Source: Erinaceus europaeus (Eukaryota > Chordata > Mammalia > Eulipotyphla > Erinaceidae). From it: a stretch of 64,000 nucleotides of DNA. Made by a program: the position numbers and the translations under genes. This document shows, in pieces, positions 1 through 10,524 of this stretch (positions are counted from its first letter, which is position 1; the number at the start of each line of letters is the position of its first letter). Under the pieces are notes generated by a model. The model was not told the origin of the DNA. It worked only from the letters and a program-made list of their open reading frames with translations, and made no database searches. Where the stretch lies: NCBI RefSeq assembly GCF_950295315.1, contig NC_080165.1, positions 5,613,225 to 5,677,224 of the forward strand. The letters are read 5' to 3'.

Positions 1-274
1 CCCCACGAGTGACTCTCTTCCCTGCCCCACGAGTGACTGTCTTCCCTGCCCCACGAGTGACTCTCTTCCCTGCCCCACGAGTGACTGTCTTCCCTGCCCC
101 ACGAGTGACTGTCTTCCCTGCCCCACGAGTGACAGTCTTCCCTGCCCCACGAGTGACTCTCTTCCCTGCCCCACGAGTGACAGTCTTCCCTGCCCCACAA
201 GTGACTCTTCCCTGCCCCACGAGTGACTCTCTTCCCTGCCCCACGAGTGACTCTCTTCCCTTCCCCACGAGTGA
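1..274. repeat. 24-bp minisatellite, 11 units plus a partial one
   Basis: Eleven head-to-tail units (one of 22 bp) and the start of a twelfth. The common core is CCCCACGAGTGAC followed by TCTC, TGTC or AGTC and TTCCCTG. Many units contain the perfect 9-bp palindrome GAGTGACTC. The array reaches the left edge, so its true length is unknown. It is open in one frame only because 24 is a multiple of three; it is not a gene. Confidence 0.97.
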
Positions 275-664
275 AGCTCACACCTCACTCCATATGCTCA
301 TCCAGGCGCCACCACCGGGCTCCTCATTTCATTCCGTCTCTGCCACCCCTGCGGACCAAATGCAGTCAAGGCACAGACTCCAGCTGACCTCCAATCTTCT
401 CAATTGCTTCCCCTCGTTCTTGACTCATTTATCTGCAGCACTGTGACTTTGTGCACACCAGCACACCTAGGCCAACTCTTTAATTCTTTTGATTCAAGGT
501 GTGTCTCTAGAGAATCTTACCACCACCCCTGGAACTTTTGCCAGTGCTTCAGCCTTCAGACATGGAGTCAGAATTTGAGCCCAGGGTATTACTCTTGGTA
601 AGATGCTCTCAGTACCCACTGAGTTACCTACTCGTGCCTAAAGTTACTTTTTAAAACACAAATC
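275..664. other. No recognised feature
   Basis: Unique-looking intronic sequence between the minisatellite and the first SINE. No conserved reading frame or known repeat was recognised. Confidence 0.5.
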
Positions 665-1005
665 ATGGGTTGGGGAGATAGCCTAAGGGTTATGCAAAAG
701 ACTTTCATGCCTGGAGGACCAGGTAGTGATGCACCTGGTTAAGTGCACATATTACAATGTGCAAGGAGCCCTGGTCCCCACCTGCAAGGGGAAAGCTTCA
801 TGAGTGGTGAAGCAGGGCTGCAGGTGTCTGTCTCTCTCCCTCTCTATCACCCCCTTCCCTCTTGATTTCTGGCTGTCTGTATCTAATAAATAAATATAAT
901 AATAATAAAAAAGACTTTCATGCCTGCAGCTCCAAGGCCCCAGGTTCAATCCCCAGAACCCCAGCATAAGTTAGAAATGAGCAGTGCTTTTATATCTCTT
1001 TCACA
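665..1005 (+). mobile_element. SINE-C, split by a SINE-B
   Basis: The head GGGGAGATAGCCTAAGGGTTATGC and its continuation (CTCCAAGGCCCCAGGTTCAA, then GAGCAGTGCTTTTAT) are separated by a SINE-B at 714-908. Removing the insert and one copy of its 18-bp duplication restores a continuous SINE-C. Confidence 0.8.
714..908 (+). mobile_element. SINE-B inserted in SINE-C
   Basis: Carries the SINE-B head (GATGCACCTGGTTAAG), the CCCCACCTGCAAGGGG body and the tail ending in AATAAATAAATATAATAATAAT. It is flanked by a perfect 18-bp target-site duplication, AAAAGACTTTCATGCCTG, at 696-713 and 909-926. Confidence 0.92.
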
Positions 1006-1064
1006 CAAAAAAGTAAAAATAAAAATGTTACTCCCTATGGCTTGGCATTGGACTTAGAATAAAA

Positions 1065-1240
1065 TCCAGGGGCTGGGGAATACTTGGCCCAATAGGACAT
1101 GTCACTTGCCGTTCACGAAGCCCCCGGTTTGACACCCAGTACCGTATGGTGGGAACACATGGGGATCTCCATGGGTGGTGGAGCAGTTCCGTGATGCCTC
1201 TTGCTCCTATCTGTCTTCTTCTTCTTCTAGCGTTTGCCCT
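1065..1240 (+). mobile_element. Degraded SINE-D
   Basis: GGGGCTGGGGAATACTTGGC, then CCCCCGGTTTGACACCC (box-B-like) and GGTGGTGGAGCAGTTCCG resemble the older tRNA-derived SINE seen elsewhere in the window. Ends are approximate. Confidence 0.5.
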
Positions 1241-1589
1241 TCTTCAGTAGCCAGTCAACAGGTCAGGTTGAAAGCTGTCAGGAGCTGCTTGTTGCTGGCT
1301 TTGAAAGTGACTGGGATCCATGTGGATTCAGTCGGCTAGGAAGGATCGTCAGTTTCCCCAATGAATGGGTACTCACGGGATGCACCACGATAAGGTCGAT
1401 CCAATGCATCCCTCCTATCTGTCAAATAAATAAAAATAAAAGGCTGGGGAAGCTACTCAACAGTGTCAGATGTGAACAAGGGCCGAGTTAACTGCCAGTC
1501 TTACTACATTAAAGAGTGAAGGAAATTCAATTTCACACTGCCATTTTCTTGATTTCTTTTTAACATTTATCTATTTTTTAAAAAACTGT

Positions 1590-1781
1590 TTGTTTATTAT
1601 TGAATAGAGACAGAATTTGAGAGGGGAGGGGAGATAGAGAGGGAGAGGGACAGAGAGACACCTGCAGCCCTGCTTCACCACTCAGGACATTTGCCCCTGC
1701 ATGTGGGGACTGGGGGCTTGAGCCTGGGTCCTATAGCACTTTAGTGTGTGTTCTTAACCAGGTGCATACTGCCTGGCCCCC
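1590..1781 (-). mobile_element. SINE-B
   Basis: Reverse complement of SINE-B: GACACCTGCAGCCCTGCTTC, then GGGGGCTTGAGCCTGGGTCC, ending AACCAGGTGC...CTGGCCCCC. Confidence 0.85.
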
Positions 1782-1794
1782 ACATTTCTGTTTT

Positions 1795-2086
1795 TTATAA
1801 AGGGTTTTTTAACTTTCATTTTCCCTTTTGTTGCCCTTGTTTTATTGTTGTTGTAGTTATTATTATTGTTGATGTTGTCATTGTTGGATAGGACAGAGAG
1901 AAATGGAGAGAGATGGGGAAGACAGACGGGGAGAGAAAGACAGACACCTGCAGACCTGCTGCACCGCCTGTGAAGCGACTCCCCTGCAGGTGGGGAGCTG
2001 GGGGCTCGAACCGGGATCCTTACGCCGGTCCTTGAGCTTCGCGCCAGCCACGTGCGCTTAACCTGCTGCAGTACTGCCAGACTCCC
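1795..2086 (-). mobile_element. SINE-A, short-tail form
   Basis: Reverse complement of the SINE-A body (GATAGGACAGAGAGAAATGG, GACACCTGCAGACCTGC) and of the tRNA head at the right end. Imperfect flanking duplication: CACATTTC at 1781-1788 and 2087-2094. Confidence 0.93.
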
Positions 2087-2094
2087 CACATTTC

Positions 2095-3100
2095 CATTTT
2101 AAGAGAGTGTGTGGCACCATATGACTCCTGACCCTAAACTGGACCACACTGACCTGCAGCTTCACTGGCCCTTATAGCCCGCCGACAAGCCGGCCTCATT
2201 CTTCTGAGGACTCGAGTGGAAGGACTGCTCCTTCTCCCAGGACCCTCTGCCCCTGGCTCTTGACAAATGCGCGGGGAACCTCAGCCAGACCAGCTTCATG
2301 GGAAGCCTCTTCTGCAGACCACACTGCTCTATTTCCTCACTGCACTTACCTCTCAGACTATCTTCCTGGTTGATGATTTTTATCTTTTACCCAGTGAATC
2401 TTTTTCTTCTTAGACACATGCTCAACACTAAAAAAAAACCAAATGGTTGAAGAAGAGCTGTTTGCCCTGGTTGCTTATTAGCAGACTGTTAAGTAGCTAG
2501 AGGAAGTGAAGTAGTAGCCAGCAGATAGATACAATTGTTTAAACTTCCCTGTTCCCCCTCCCCCCACCCTAAACAGCCTAAAGATCATCCACTGACTAGA
2601 TATGCACAGACCATATGGAAACCGAACTTTAGCTCCCATTTTACACTCCTGTCTGTCCTTTCCCTCGTTCACATGCCGGATCCTGTTCTCCTCTTCCCGA
2701 CATTTTAATATGTATTTGAATAGATTAGTCTTCCATTCAACGACATAAAAACTAGTGGCTTAGCTAAGCCTTGTGGTAAACCAGGATCACTTTTTTCCTT
2801 CCTGCTTGACTTGGTTGTTGCGAAGTGTTCTAACTTCCCTAATCTGTTCCCCTGCTACCCAGACCTCTTCTCTATCTACATCATCAACACTTTCATTATT
2901 CTTTCAAATTTGTCTTTCCGGAGTCTATTCCTTACTCCCGTTCGAACAGGGTTTCCTCTCGATCTGCTGCCCACCTGTTGACTTTGAGATTCTCTTCACA
3001 TGCTCCGAGGGATTGTTTTCACCCCCCCTCTCACCAGGATTATCCCTGGGTTCTCTGCACAACTCCCTTGTTCTCAGTGGCCATTGTTTTTCTTTTCTTT
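2095..3100. other. No recognised feature
   Basis: About 1 kb of unique-looking intron. Open frames here are short and show no recognisable protein similarity. Confidence 0.5.
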
Positions 3101-3104
3101 TTTT

Positions 3105-3253
3105 TCAGGACAGGGAAAGAAAGGAGAGACACCTGCAGCTCTGTTCCACCTCTCATGAGTCCCCCACCCCTTGCAGGTGGGGAGATGGAAGATTTGAACC
3201 CTGTCATCATATAGTATAACCTGTGCAGCCTACCAAGTGTACCACCACCCAAT
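3105..3253 (-). mobile_element. Degraded SINE-B-like element
   Basis: GAGAGACACCTGCAGCTCTG, then TTGCAGGTGGGGAGATGG and ACCAAGTGTACCACCACCC follow the reverse SINE-B layout with many changes. Confidence 0.65.
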
Positions 3254-3516
3254 TACTGTTACTTTTTTTTTTTGTATTACATCTCCAGATTGTTGAGTCT
3301 TATCTCTTTCTCTCTTTATCTTTTCTTTCTGGGTACTATATTCTTATTTTGACTAAGTACATAGGTAGCTACTTTGGAAAAGTGTGTAGGTTTTGTTCTT
3401 TTTTTTTTTAAAATGAGTATTAATGTTTTTATTCTGACTTTCTACTTGGTTAATAGCGCCACTAAGTCATGAGGGAACAAAGCCTGCTATTGTGTGCACA
3501 ATAACCCACAACTACT

Positions 3517-3597
3517 GTGTGTGTGAGAGAGAGAGAGGGAGGGAGGGGGGGAGAAAGAGAGGGAGAGAGAGAGGGAGAGAGGGAGAGAGAGAGAGAT
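3517..3597. repeat. (GT)n/(GA)n purine-rich microsatellite
   Basis: A short GTGTGTG run passes into about 70 bp of GAGAGAGGGAGG-type sequence at the A/T-rich end of the neighbouring LINE-L copy. Confidence 0.9.
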
Positions 3598-4330
3598 TGA
3601 TTTAATAATGAGTAACAAGATTGTAAGGTAACAGGGCACAATTCCACATAGCTCCCACCACCAGAGTTCCATGTCCCATCCCCTTCATTGGAAGCTTCCC
3701 TATTCTTTACCCCTCTGGGAATATTGACCAGAGATCTGTAAGGGGTGCAGAAGGTGGGAGTTCTGGCTTCTGTAATTCCTTCTCCTCTGGACATGAGTGT
3801 TGGCAGGTGGATCTATGTCTCCAGCCTGTTTCTCCAGCCTGTTTCCCTAGTGAGGCAGGGCTCTGGGGAGGTGGGGATCCAGGACACCTGGATGAGGTCG
3901 TCTGCCCAGGGAAGTCAGGTTGGGCTCATGGTAGCATCTGCAACTTGGTAGCTGAAAGGTGATAAAATATAAATTAGGACAAATTACTTAATAAACAGGA
4001 AGGCAAAGATAGGAATAGAGTAGATGAAACTAGGGTTCTTTGTGTGGGAAGAAGCTAGGAAGTCTATTTTAGGTCTGTTCCAAAGGACCCATAACTTTAG
4101 TAATTTTTGCCTGAGCCTGACAGCTAACATGCAGGTGGGTTAAAGGTATTATCTGGGGAGATGATGGTGTCAGAATTGAGAATAGGGCTAGAAAGGTGGA
4201 TTAGGGAAAAGAGTAGACCCAAATATGAGGAAAGTATATAAATGCCGGTAACTTTAAAGGCCATCGCCTGGCCCAGGGCCCATGTCTATTCACGTTTAGC
4301 ACAGGAGCCTTACAGCTACTTCTGACTAAT
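3598..4330 (-). mobile_element. LINE-L copy 1 (long, old subfamily)
   Basis: Starts at the usual fixed end (GATTGATTTAATAATGAGTA) and runs through ATTCCACATAGCTCCCACCACC, CTCTGGGAATATTGACC and GGGTGCAGAAGGTGGGAG to about TTAGCACAGGAGCC. It matches the copy at 18954-19995 more closely than the others. The fixed end with variable opposite ends is what 5'-truncated LINE copies would give on the - strand; the family name is not known to me. Confidence 0.75.
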
Positions 4331-4519
4331 CTTGGTGAACATGGCCTCCTTTATTGAGAATATTTTTAGTAAATAGCTTTCAAATTAATTTCAAAGGATG
4401 TTCTTAGATGGTATACAAGGACTCAGCTTTGACCTAGTCCCCCCCCCCCCGTCCCCGTGAGCCAAATGCGTTTAATATAATCATAATGTGCTAATATTCT
4501 TTTCTAAATTATCATTATG
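4331..4519. other. No recognised feature; poly-C run
   Basis: Contains an 11-C run near 4440. Nothing else recognised. Confidence 0.5.
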
Positions 4520-4628
4520 TTTAACATGTGCTCAGCTCGGGCTTATGCTGGTGCTGGGAATTGACCCAGGGACTTGGGAACCTCAGGTGTACACGTCTTT
4601 TGCCTAGTTATTATGCTATCTACCCAGC
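4520..4628 (-). mobile_element. SINE-C
   Basis: GGCTTATGCTGGTGCTGGGA, ACCCAGGGACTTGG and ATTATGCTATCTACCCAGC are the reverse complement of the SINE-C head region. Confidence 0.75.
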
Positions 4629-4639
4629 ACATATGCTAA

Positions 4640-5235
4640 GATTTTTTTTTTAAATCACATTTGAAGTCTGTATGGAGTAGTTGTGCTTCTCCTGATATCT
4701 TGTATACAATTATTTTAAGAGAGGGTCCACTTTACAGTTCTGACAGAATCCTAACATATTACAAGCTGATAGTTAGTATTTCACATACTGGCTGATCTAG
4801 GGAATCACCTAGTATGCTTGGTGAAAATTCTTATTTCTGAGCTGTATAGTCTAGTAAAAATATCCATTCCGTGTTTCTTACTCTAGACCTTAATCAAGAA
4901 CAGTCTTCTGGAGAAGAGTGTTATAATTTGGGTTTTCAATAAGTGTTTTAGTGGGTAGAGGCCTCCCCCACCCCGCCAGGGTCTTAAGGAGAGAAATAAT
5001 CTTTGTAGTTTGAATTAGCAGTAACTAAAAAAGGAACTCCAGATAGATATTTCTTTTTCAGTAACAATGTTGATCTTTTCTTGAGGTACAGGTTACAAAA
5101 TGTGCTGTTCCAAATCCCTGATGATTTTTTTTAACCTCTTATGTTCTGTACCAGGACCCTGATAAATTTTGTCATTAATATATTCTGCTGGTGATCAAAT
5201 ACTGCCTATATTATGTACAGTTTTGGTAAAATCTC
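4640..5235. other. No recognised feature
   Basis: A/T-rich intronic sequence. No repeat family or exon recognised. Confidence 0.5.
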
Positions 5236-5247
5236 ATATATATAAAA

Positions 5248-5251
<4 letters not shown>

Positions 5252-5281
<30 letters not shown>
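5252..5281. repeat. (AT)n microsatellite
   Basis: Fifteen uninterrupted AT units, preceded by an imperfect AT-rich lead-in. Confidence 0.97.
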
Positions 5282-5286
<5 letters not shown>

Positions 5287-5336
5287 CTTAGTGTACATTT
5301 TGTGGATAATAAAAGCTGTAAAATACTCATTTTCCA

Positions 5337-5614
5337 GGAGTCAGGTGGTGGTGCAACGGGTTAAACGCATGTGGCACAAAACACAAGGACTGGCCTAAGG
5401 ATCCCGGTTCGAGCCCCCGGCTCCCCACCTGCAGGGGAGTCACTTGACAAGCAGTGAAGCAGGTCAGCAGGTGTCTCTCTTTCTCTCCCCCTCTCTGTCT
5501 TCCCCTCCTCTCTCCATTTCTCTCTGTCCTATCCAACAACGACATCAATAACCACAATAATGTTAACAAAGGCAACAAAATGGAAAATAAATAAATATAA
5601 AAAATTTAAAAATT
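5337..5614 (+). mobile_element. SINE-A, short-tail form
   Basis: tRNA-like head with box B (GGTTCGAGCCC), pyrimidine-rich body and CAACAAAA tail running into A/T-rich sequence. Flanked by the duplication CTCATTTTCCA at 5326-5336 and 5615-5625. Confidence 0.95.
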
Positions 5615-5625
5615 CTCATTTTCCA

Positions 5626-6255
5626 CCAAAAGCCACGTTTGAGCTGAATAGGGTTGCAACATTGGAAGGGAAAGGTTTTTTATCAGCTGAATGGTAATTA
5701 CTGTTCAAGGAACAAACACAGAATTCCTCTTACCCTTTCAGGAAGACCCCTGCGACTTTCACTTGAGACTGTTGCTTGCTAATCAACTAGGAACCCAGCT
5801 AAAGAGCAAGGACACTGGGGTGGAAACAGGTGTTTTATCGGGGAGTGGGCAGGTTGCTAAAAGGTTCTGAGTAAAACACAATTTCTAAAAGGGAAGTGGA
5901 GCCCTTTTCTCTTTGGGAAATGTGGACAGCAGGCTCCAAGAACTCCAAGAGGAAGCAATCAGTTACTTTACAATGCCGTGGGCCTTACTGCGTTGTGGAA
6001 ACATTTGGCTTCTTATTTCCACCTCTGTACTTGAGGAATCTTTCTTTTTCAGTATTATGCCTATGGGCGGTACATGGTACATGGCCCAGGTGGAAGTGAA
6101 TTCCCACTAGTCTTTAGTAAGGTGTTCTTTTGAAAAGCTCTTTCTAAAGAATTTCTGTGCCTTCCTGTAGAAGGCCACTTTTGTTTATCTGAGGTGTTCT
6201 AAGAAGATCCTGTGGTGTGCAGTATTGCCTTGAACCTTCCTTCCAGAATACAAAA
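5626..6255. other. No recognised feature
   Basis: Two overlapping open frames near 5896-6110 have no ATG-anchored or recognisable protein; see rejected items. Confidence 0.5.
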
Positions 6256-6261
6256 AAATTC

Positions 6262-6478
6262 GGAGGCCAGGTGGTGACCCACCTGGTGGGCTCCCACATG
6301 TTACTATGCGCAAGGACCCAGGTTTGAGCCCTCCTCTCTCTCCCACCGCCACCTGCAAGGGGAAAGCTTTGTGAGTGGTGAAGCAGGGTTGCAGGTGTCT
6401 CTCTGTCTCTCTCCCTCCCTCTCTCTCCCTTCCCTCTTGATTTCTAGCTGTCTTTATCCAATAAATAAAGATTAACAT
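6262..6478 (+). mobile_element. SINE-B
   Basis: Head GGCCAGGTGGTGACCCACCTGG, body and diagnostic tail CCAATAAATAAAGATTAAC. Confidence 0.88.
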
Positions 6479-6479
6479 T

Positions 6480-7157
6480 TTTTTTAACTGTTGAAAGAAA
6501 AAATTCTGACAACAGCTGCATAGCCCTCTAGATTGAGAAGGGAAGCCTAAAAGGAAGATTCGGGGTTGCTTTTGTGGGTTTCGTGTATGGAAAAGGATTG
6601 TGTGTTTTTGTCATTTTTTTCTGTAGCGGTAGCTCACTTGTTAATTTACCAGCTGTCTGTGGAGGAGCAGGGTGAGAGTTGGAAACTTGGAATCAGCCAG
6701 AACAAGTCAACTGAGCTCATGTTGAATGTTCCTTTGGGTCCAGCTGAGCTATTTCTTTTTCCTAAAGTCTTCTAAAACAGAATTGTATACATATGTGCGT
6801 AACTAGTGTTCTGTCGCTTGGAAAGTCCTTGGCTGCCAATTTTTAAAAAGAAAACATGAAAAGAGTAAAATCAAGCTTGGGATTTTAAAAAGAATGTAGA
6901 ACTGTACACTTTAAAAACTGAATTCCCTTTAGTCATCCAACCACAGAATGTCAGAACGCACTTCATTTTTCAAACAGTGATGTTTTAATTTCGAAAGCCA
7001 TTACAAAGTGATCACAGCACAAGTCTTAAAGAACGTTTCTTTTCTCCGCTGTTAGTGGAGTAGGGTTGAGATGAGGTTAAATGCTGTGGGACTTGCTCAC
7101 TCTCTTTTCGAATTTGAATAAATAGTTTTTACAAACCATCGTCAATGAAGGCATGGG
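6480..7157. other. No recognised feature
   Basis: Unique-looking A/T-rich intron with no recognised element. Confidence 0.5.
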
Positions 7158-7445
7158 TTTGCTAGGATAACAGATCATTATGAACTTACAAGATAGAGAT
7201 TTATTTTCTCATAGTTCTGGAGTCTGAGAATCTAGGTTTAGAACTGGGAAGTCCAACGTCTAAGATGAAGGTTTGATTTCCTTTGAAGCCTCTCTGTGAC
7301 GTACAGATCCCCCGTATCCTTACAGGGTCTTCTTTCTATGCACATACATCTGCGTCCGGCCTCATCGTCTACTAAGATGTCACAAAGCCATCAGATGGTT
7401 CATTAGAAACACGTTCAAGTCCTTGCGGTCAGAATTCCTCCATTT
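7158..7445 (+). mobile_element. Old mammalian-wide interspersed repeat, family not named
   Basis: AGATTTATTTTCTCATAGTT followed by CTGGAGTCTGAGAA, GGAAGTCCAACGTCTAAGAT and GAAGCCTCTCTGTGAC closely follow a repeat shared by most placentals (the 'atttattttctcacagttctggagg' type). I recognise the consensus but cannot name the family from memory with confidence. Confidence 0.6.
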
Positions 7446-7597
7446 ATATGGAACAGGTCCCTCAGACTGTTTTTAGCACTCAAGGATGACAAGGTGTATA
7501 ACGATCTAGAAATCTTGGATCCTTATGATAGAGTTCATCGTCCCCTAGTACGGCCAGAACCAGTAACCAGATGTAGGGTGTTAAGAGCCAACCTAGA

Positions 7598-7765
7598 TGG
7601 AGCCTGAGCAGCGGCACACTTGGTTCAGAGCGTGTTTTCCAGTGCGCAAGGACCCCGATTCAAGTCCTCAGTCTACCTGAAAGGTGGAGGCTTCACGAGT
7701 GGTGCCTCTTTTCCTCTACCACCCCTTCTCTCACTTTCTGTCTGTCCTAGCAAGTAAATAAATCG
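7598..7765 (+). mobile_element. SINE-B, divergent
   Basis: GCAGCGGCACACTTGGTTCA, GTGCGCAAGGACC and GGAGGCTTCACGAGTGGTG match SINE-B with many substitutions; the tail is AAGTAAATAAATCG. Confidence 0.75.
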
Positions 7766-7771
7766 TTGTTT

Positions 7772-8137
7772 TGTTTTTTATTATTTAAGAAAGGAGACAT
7801 TAACAAAACCATAGGATAAGAGGGGTACAACTCCACACAGTTCCCACCACCAGATCTCCGTATCCCATCCCCTCCCCTGACAGCTTTCCTATTCTTTATC
7901 CCTCTGGGAGTATGGACCCAGGGTCACTGGGATGCAGAAGGTAGAAGGTCTGGCTTCTGTAATTGCTTCTGCGCTGAACATGGATGTTGTCTAGTTGGTC
8001 CAGGTCCATACTCCCAGTCTGCCTCTCTCTTTCCCTAGTGGGTGGAGTCTCTGGGGAAGCAGAGCTCCAGGACACATTGGTGGGGTCCTCGTCAGTCCAG
8101 GGAAGTCTGGTCAGCATCATGCTGGCATCCGGAACTT
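7772..8137 (-). mobile_element. LINE-L copy 2 (short)
   Basis: Begins at the fixed A/T-rich end (TTATTATTTAAGAAAGGAGA) and stops at GGCATCCGGAACTT, about 360 bp in. Contains CAACTCCACACAGTTCCCAC and GTGGGTGGAGTCTCTGG. Confidence 0.8.
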
Positions 8138-8190
8138 AAGTTAGCTTATATGACCCTGGTTTCTGCATTTACCTTAACGAGTCCCCCTCC

Positions 8191-8521
8191 TTTTTTTTTT
8201 TTTTTTTTTTTTGCCTACAGGGTTATCGCTGGGGCTTGGTGCCTGTATCATGACTCCACCGCTCCTAGAGTCCATTTTTGTTGCCCTTGTTGTAGTTGTT
8301 ACTGTTGTTATAGCTGTTGTTGTTGGATAGGACAGAAAGAAATCGAGAGAGGAGGGGAAGACAAAGAGGAGGAGAGAAAGACAGACACTTGCAGATCTAC
8401 TTCACTGCTTGTGAAGCGATACCCTGTAGGAGGGGAGCCGAGGGCTCGAACCTGGATCCTTATGCTCATCCTTGCACTTTGCACCACATGTGTTTAACCC
8501 GCTGTGCTACCACCCGCCCCC
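8191..8521 (-). mobile_element. SINE-A, long-tail form
   Basis: Starts with 22 T residues and GCCTACAG followed by GGTTATCGCTGGGGC (reverse of the 3' module), then the body and the tRNA head with TAACCCGCTGTGCTACCACC. Read in the gene's sense direction, the poly-T plus CAG resembles a 3' splice site. Confidence 0.94.
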
Positions 8522-8524
8522 CTA

Positions 8525-9050
8525 CAAATCCCCCTCAACAGCCCTGCTCAGTAGCTCACCTCACCTCCAATACTTGCTCAGAAGATGAATTGAAGTAGGA
8601 GGCTGCCTCAGAGTTGATTTTCACCAACGGAATCTGTCAGTGTCCCTCAAGAACTGAAGCAGGGACATCTGGGGAGCTGATCCTTTACCAGAGGGCAGAA
8701 TTTGTATGTGTAAGGTTCTGGGTTCCATCTGTGACACCACATAAATGAGGACACTTTTCTCTGGTCTTCATTTCCCTTTCTCTCTCTCTCAAAAAAAAAA
8801 AAAAGTGGACCATGGAACAAAGTGTTACATAAATGTGTGTATATGAGAGTATGAAAAAGGGAAATGGTAACAGCCAGTAGATAAAGCAGGGTGTGCAGGA
8901 CAGACTCCAAGGCCTGAAGCTCAGGCCCCAGGTGAAGGATGTCACTAATAAGCTCAGTTCAGTTCAGTGAATTCATTCAGTTTGCAAAGGCAGAGGAAGA
9001 AGCACCAAGGGAGGTGATAGGCAAGACAGGGACTATCAAAAGTTGAACAA
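8525..9050. other. Mostly unrecognised; possible old SINE at 8664-8804
   Basis: GGGGAGCTGATCCTTTACC...GGTTCTGGGTTCCATC followed by a CT run and poly-A has the plan of a degraded tRNA-derived SINE. The rest is unassigned. Confidence 0.4.
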
Positions 9051-9054
9051 AAGG

Positions 9055-9427
9055 GGGGAGTTGGGCGGTGGCGCAGCGGGTTAAGCGCACGTGGCACAAA
9101 GCACAAGGATCAGCTTAAGGATCCCGGTTCAAGCCCCCGGCTCCCCACTTGCAGGAGAGTCGCTTCCCAGGCGGTGAAGCAGGTCTGCAGGTGTCTGTCT
9201 TTCTCTCCCCCTCTCTGTCTTCCCTTCCTCTCTCCATTTCTCTCTGTCCTATCCAACAACGAACAACATCAACAATAACAATAATAACCACAACAAGGCT
9301 ACAACAAGGGCAACAAAAGGGGGGGAAATGTCCTCCAGGAGCAGTGGATTCATGGTGTAGGCACTGAGCCCCAGCAATAACCCTGAAGGGAAAAAAAAAA
9401 AAAAGAAAGAAAGAAAGAAAAAAAGAA
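9055..9427 (+). mobile_element. SINE-A, full-length long-tail form
   Basis: One of the most complete copies: box A (TGGCGCAGCGGGTTAAG), box B (GGTTCAAGCCC), CT-rich body, CAACAAGG tail, the GAGCAGTGGATTCATGG module, then an A-rich tail with GAAA units. Confidence 0.95.
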
Positions 9428-9429
9428 AT

Positions 9430-9645
9430 GCTTTGTTCATGGGGGAAGGCTTCATGAGCAGTGAAGCAGAGCTGCAGGTCTGTCTCTTTCTCCCTCTCTC
9501 CCTCTCTGTCTCTCCCTTTTCTCTTTGTCCTATCAAATAAAAGAAAGGGGACAGTGGGAAAAATGGCCACTGGATTTGCTGGATTCTTCATGCAGTCACT
9601 GTGCCCCAGCGATAACCCTGGTTGCAATAAAAATAAAAGAATTAT
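9430..9645 (+). mobile_element. 5'-truncated SINE (B body with A-type 3' module)
   Basis: Lacks the head and begins in GGGGGAAGGCTTCATGAGCA, then a CT-rich body, ATCAAATAAAAGAAAGGGG and the SINE-A-like module ending CCCAGCGATAACCCTGG. It mixes B-type and A-type segments. Confidence 0.75.
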
Positions 9646-9649
9646 TTTT

Positions 9650-10330
9650 ACAGGCATATTTTTTAACCAGAAATTTCCAAGAAATTGGACCTAGAAGTAG
9701 TTGAGGTATAAAATGTTTCCACAGAACTTCATGCAAGATCCAGTCCTTTGGGGCCCTGGTCTGCATCCAAACAGTGATGGGAAAGGGGACTAGAAAAAGG
9801 AGGGGGGAGGTATTGGAACTCTTAGGCAGGATTCCACACCTCTTACTGGCGAGTCTGTCTCTTTAGTCTCTTTGCATTGTAAGGAAGGTTAAACATCAAG
9901 AGCATTTGTATTCTTCCAGTGGAATACACTTCCCTGGGATCTAAGACCCTACTTCAGATTCAAAATTTAATATCCTATAAACAAACAATACAGTCTGACC
10001 ATATCCAAGGGGAACAACTGCTAGACATTGAATTAGTAATTCCTTGTGGTTTCGCAGTGCCAGTCTGAACCTTTGGTCCGTACTCTAGTCCGCAGGGCAG
10101 GGAAAGAACAAAGGGCCTCCTGTGACATGTCATAAAAGGAAAGGTACCAGATAAAAGCTATTTGGAAAACAATTTCTTAAGCAATCTAGTAGAAAACATC
10201 TCTCAGGTGAATCTGTCTTGTCAGAACAACATAGATAACTAACAGCTTGTTAGGTATTTATGTTGAATTTACAGGTGGCCTTAATTCTAAATGATCTAAG
10301 GTCAATAGAATCATGAAATGGAACTCCTCT
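9650..10330. other. No recognised feature
   Basis: Unique-looking intron; nothing recognised. Confidence 0.5.
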
Positions 10331-10333
10331 TCC

Positions 10334-10479
10334 CTCCTCCTCCTCCTCCTCCTCCTCCTCCTCCTCCTCCTCCTCCTCCTCCTCCTCCTCCTCCTCCTCG
10401 CCTCTCTCCCCTCTCTCCCCTCTCTCCCCTCTCTCCCCTCTCTCCCCTCTCTCCCCTCTCTCCCCTCTCTCCCCTCTCT

Positions 10480-10521
<42 letters not shown>
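10334..10521. repeat. Three-part pyrimidine repeat: (CTC)n, (CTCTCCC)-type, (CT)n
   Basis: About 66 bp of CTC triplets, then about 85 bp of a 9-bp unit CTCTCCCCT, then about 36 bp of CT. All 188 bases except one G are C or T on this strand. Open frames here are low-complexity and not genes. Confidence 0.98.

Positions 10522-10524
<3 letters not shown>

Noticed and set aside
9..446. 145-codon frame with FPAPRVT repeats
   Set aside because: It is the 24-bp minisatellite read in frame; no gene signals.
3598..4330. LINE-L as an LTR
   Set aside because: Copies share only one fixed end and show no TG...CA borders or matched short duplications, unlike the three solo LTRs. A LINE-type origin fits better, though the family is not identified.
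5896..6110. Possible leader exon reading GNVDSRLQELQEEA
   Set aside because: The frame opens with TTG, not ATG; no matching splice donor was identified and it does not resemble the PHACTR2 leaders I remember.
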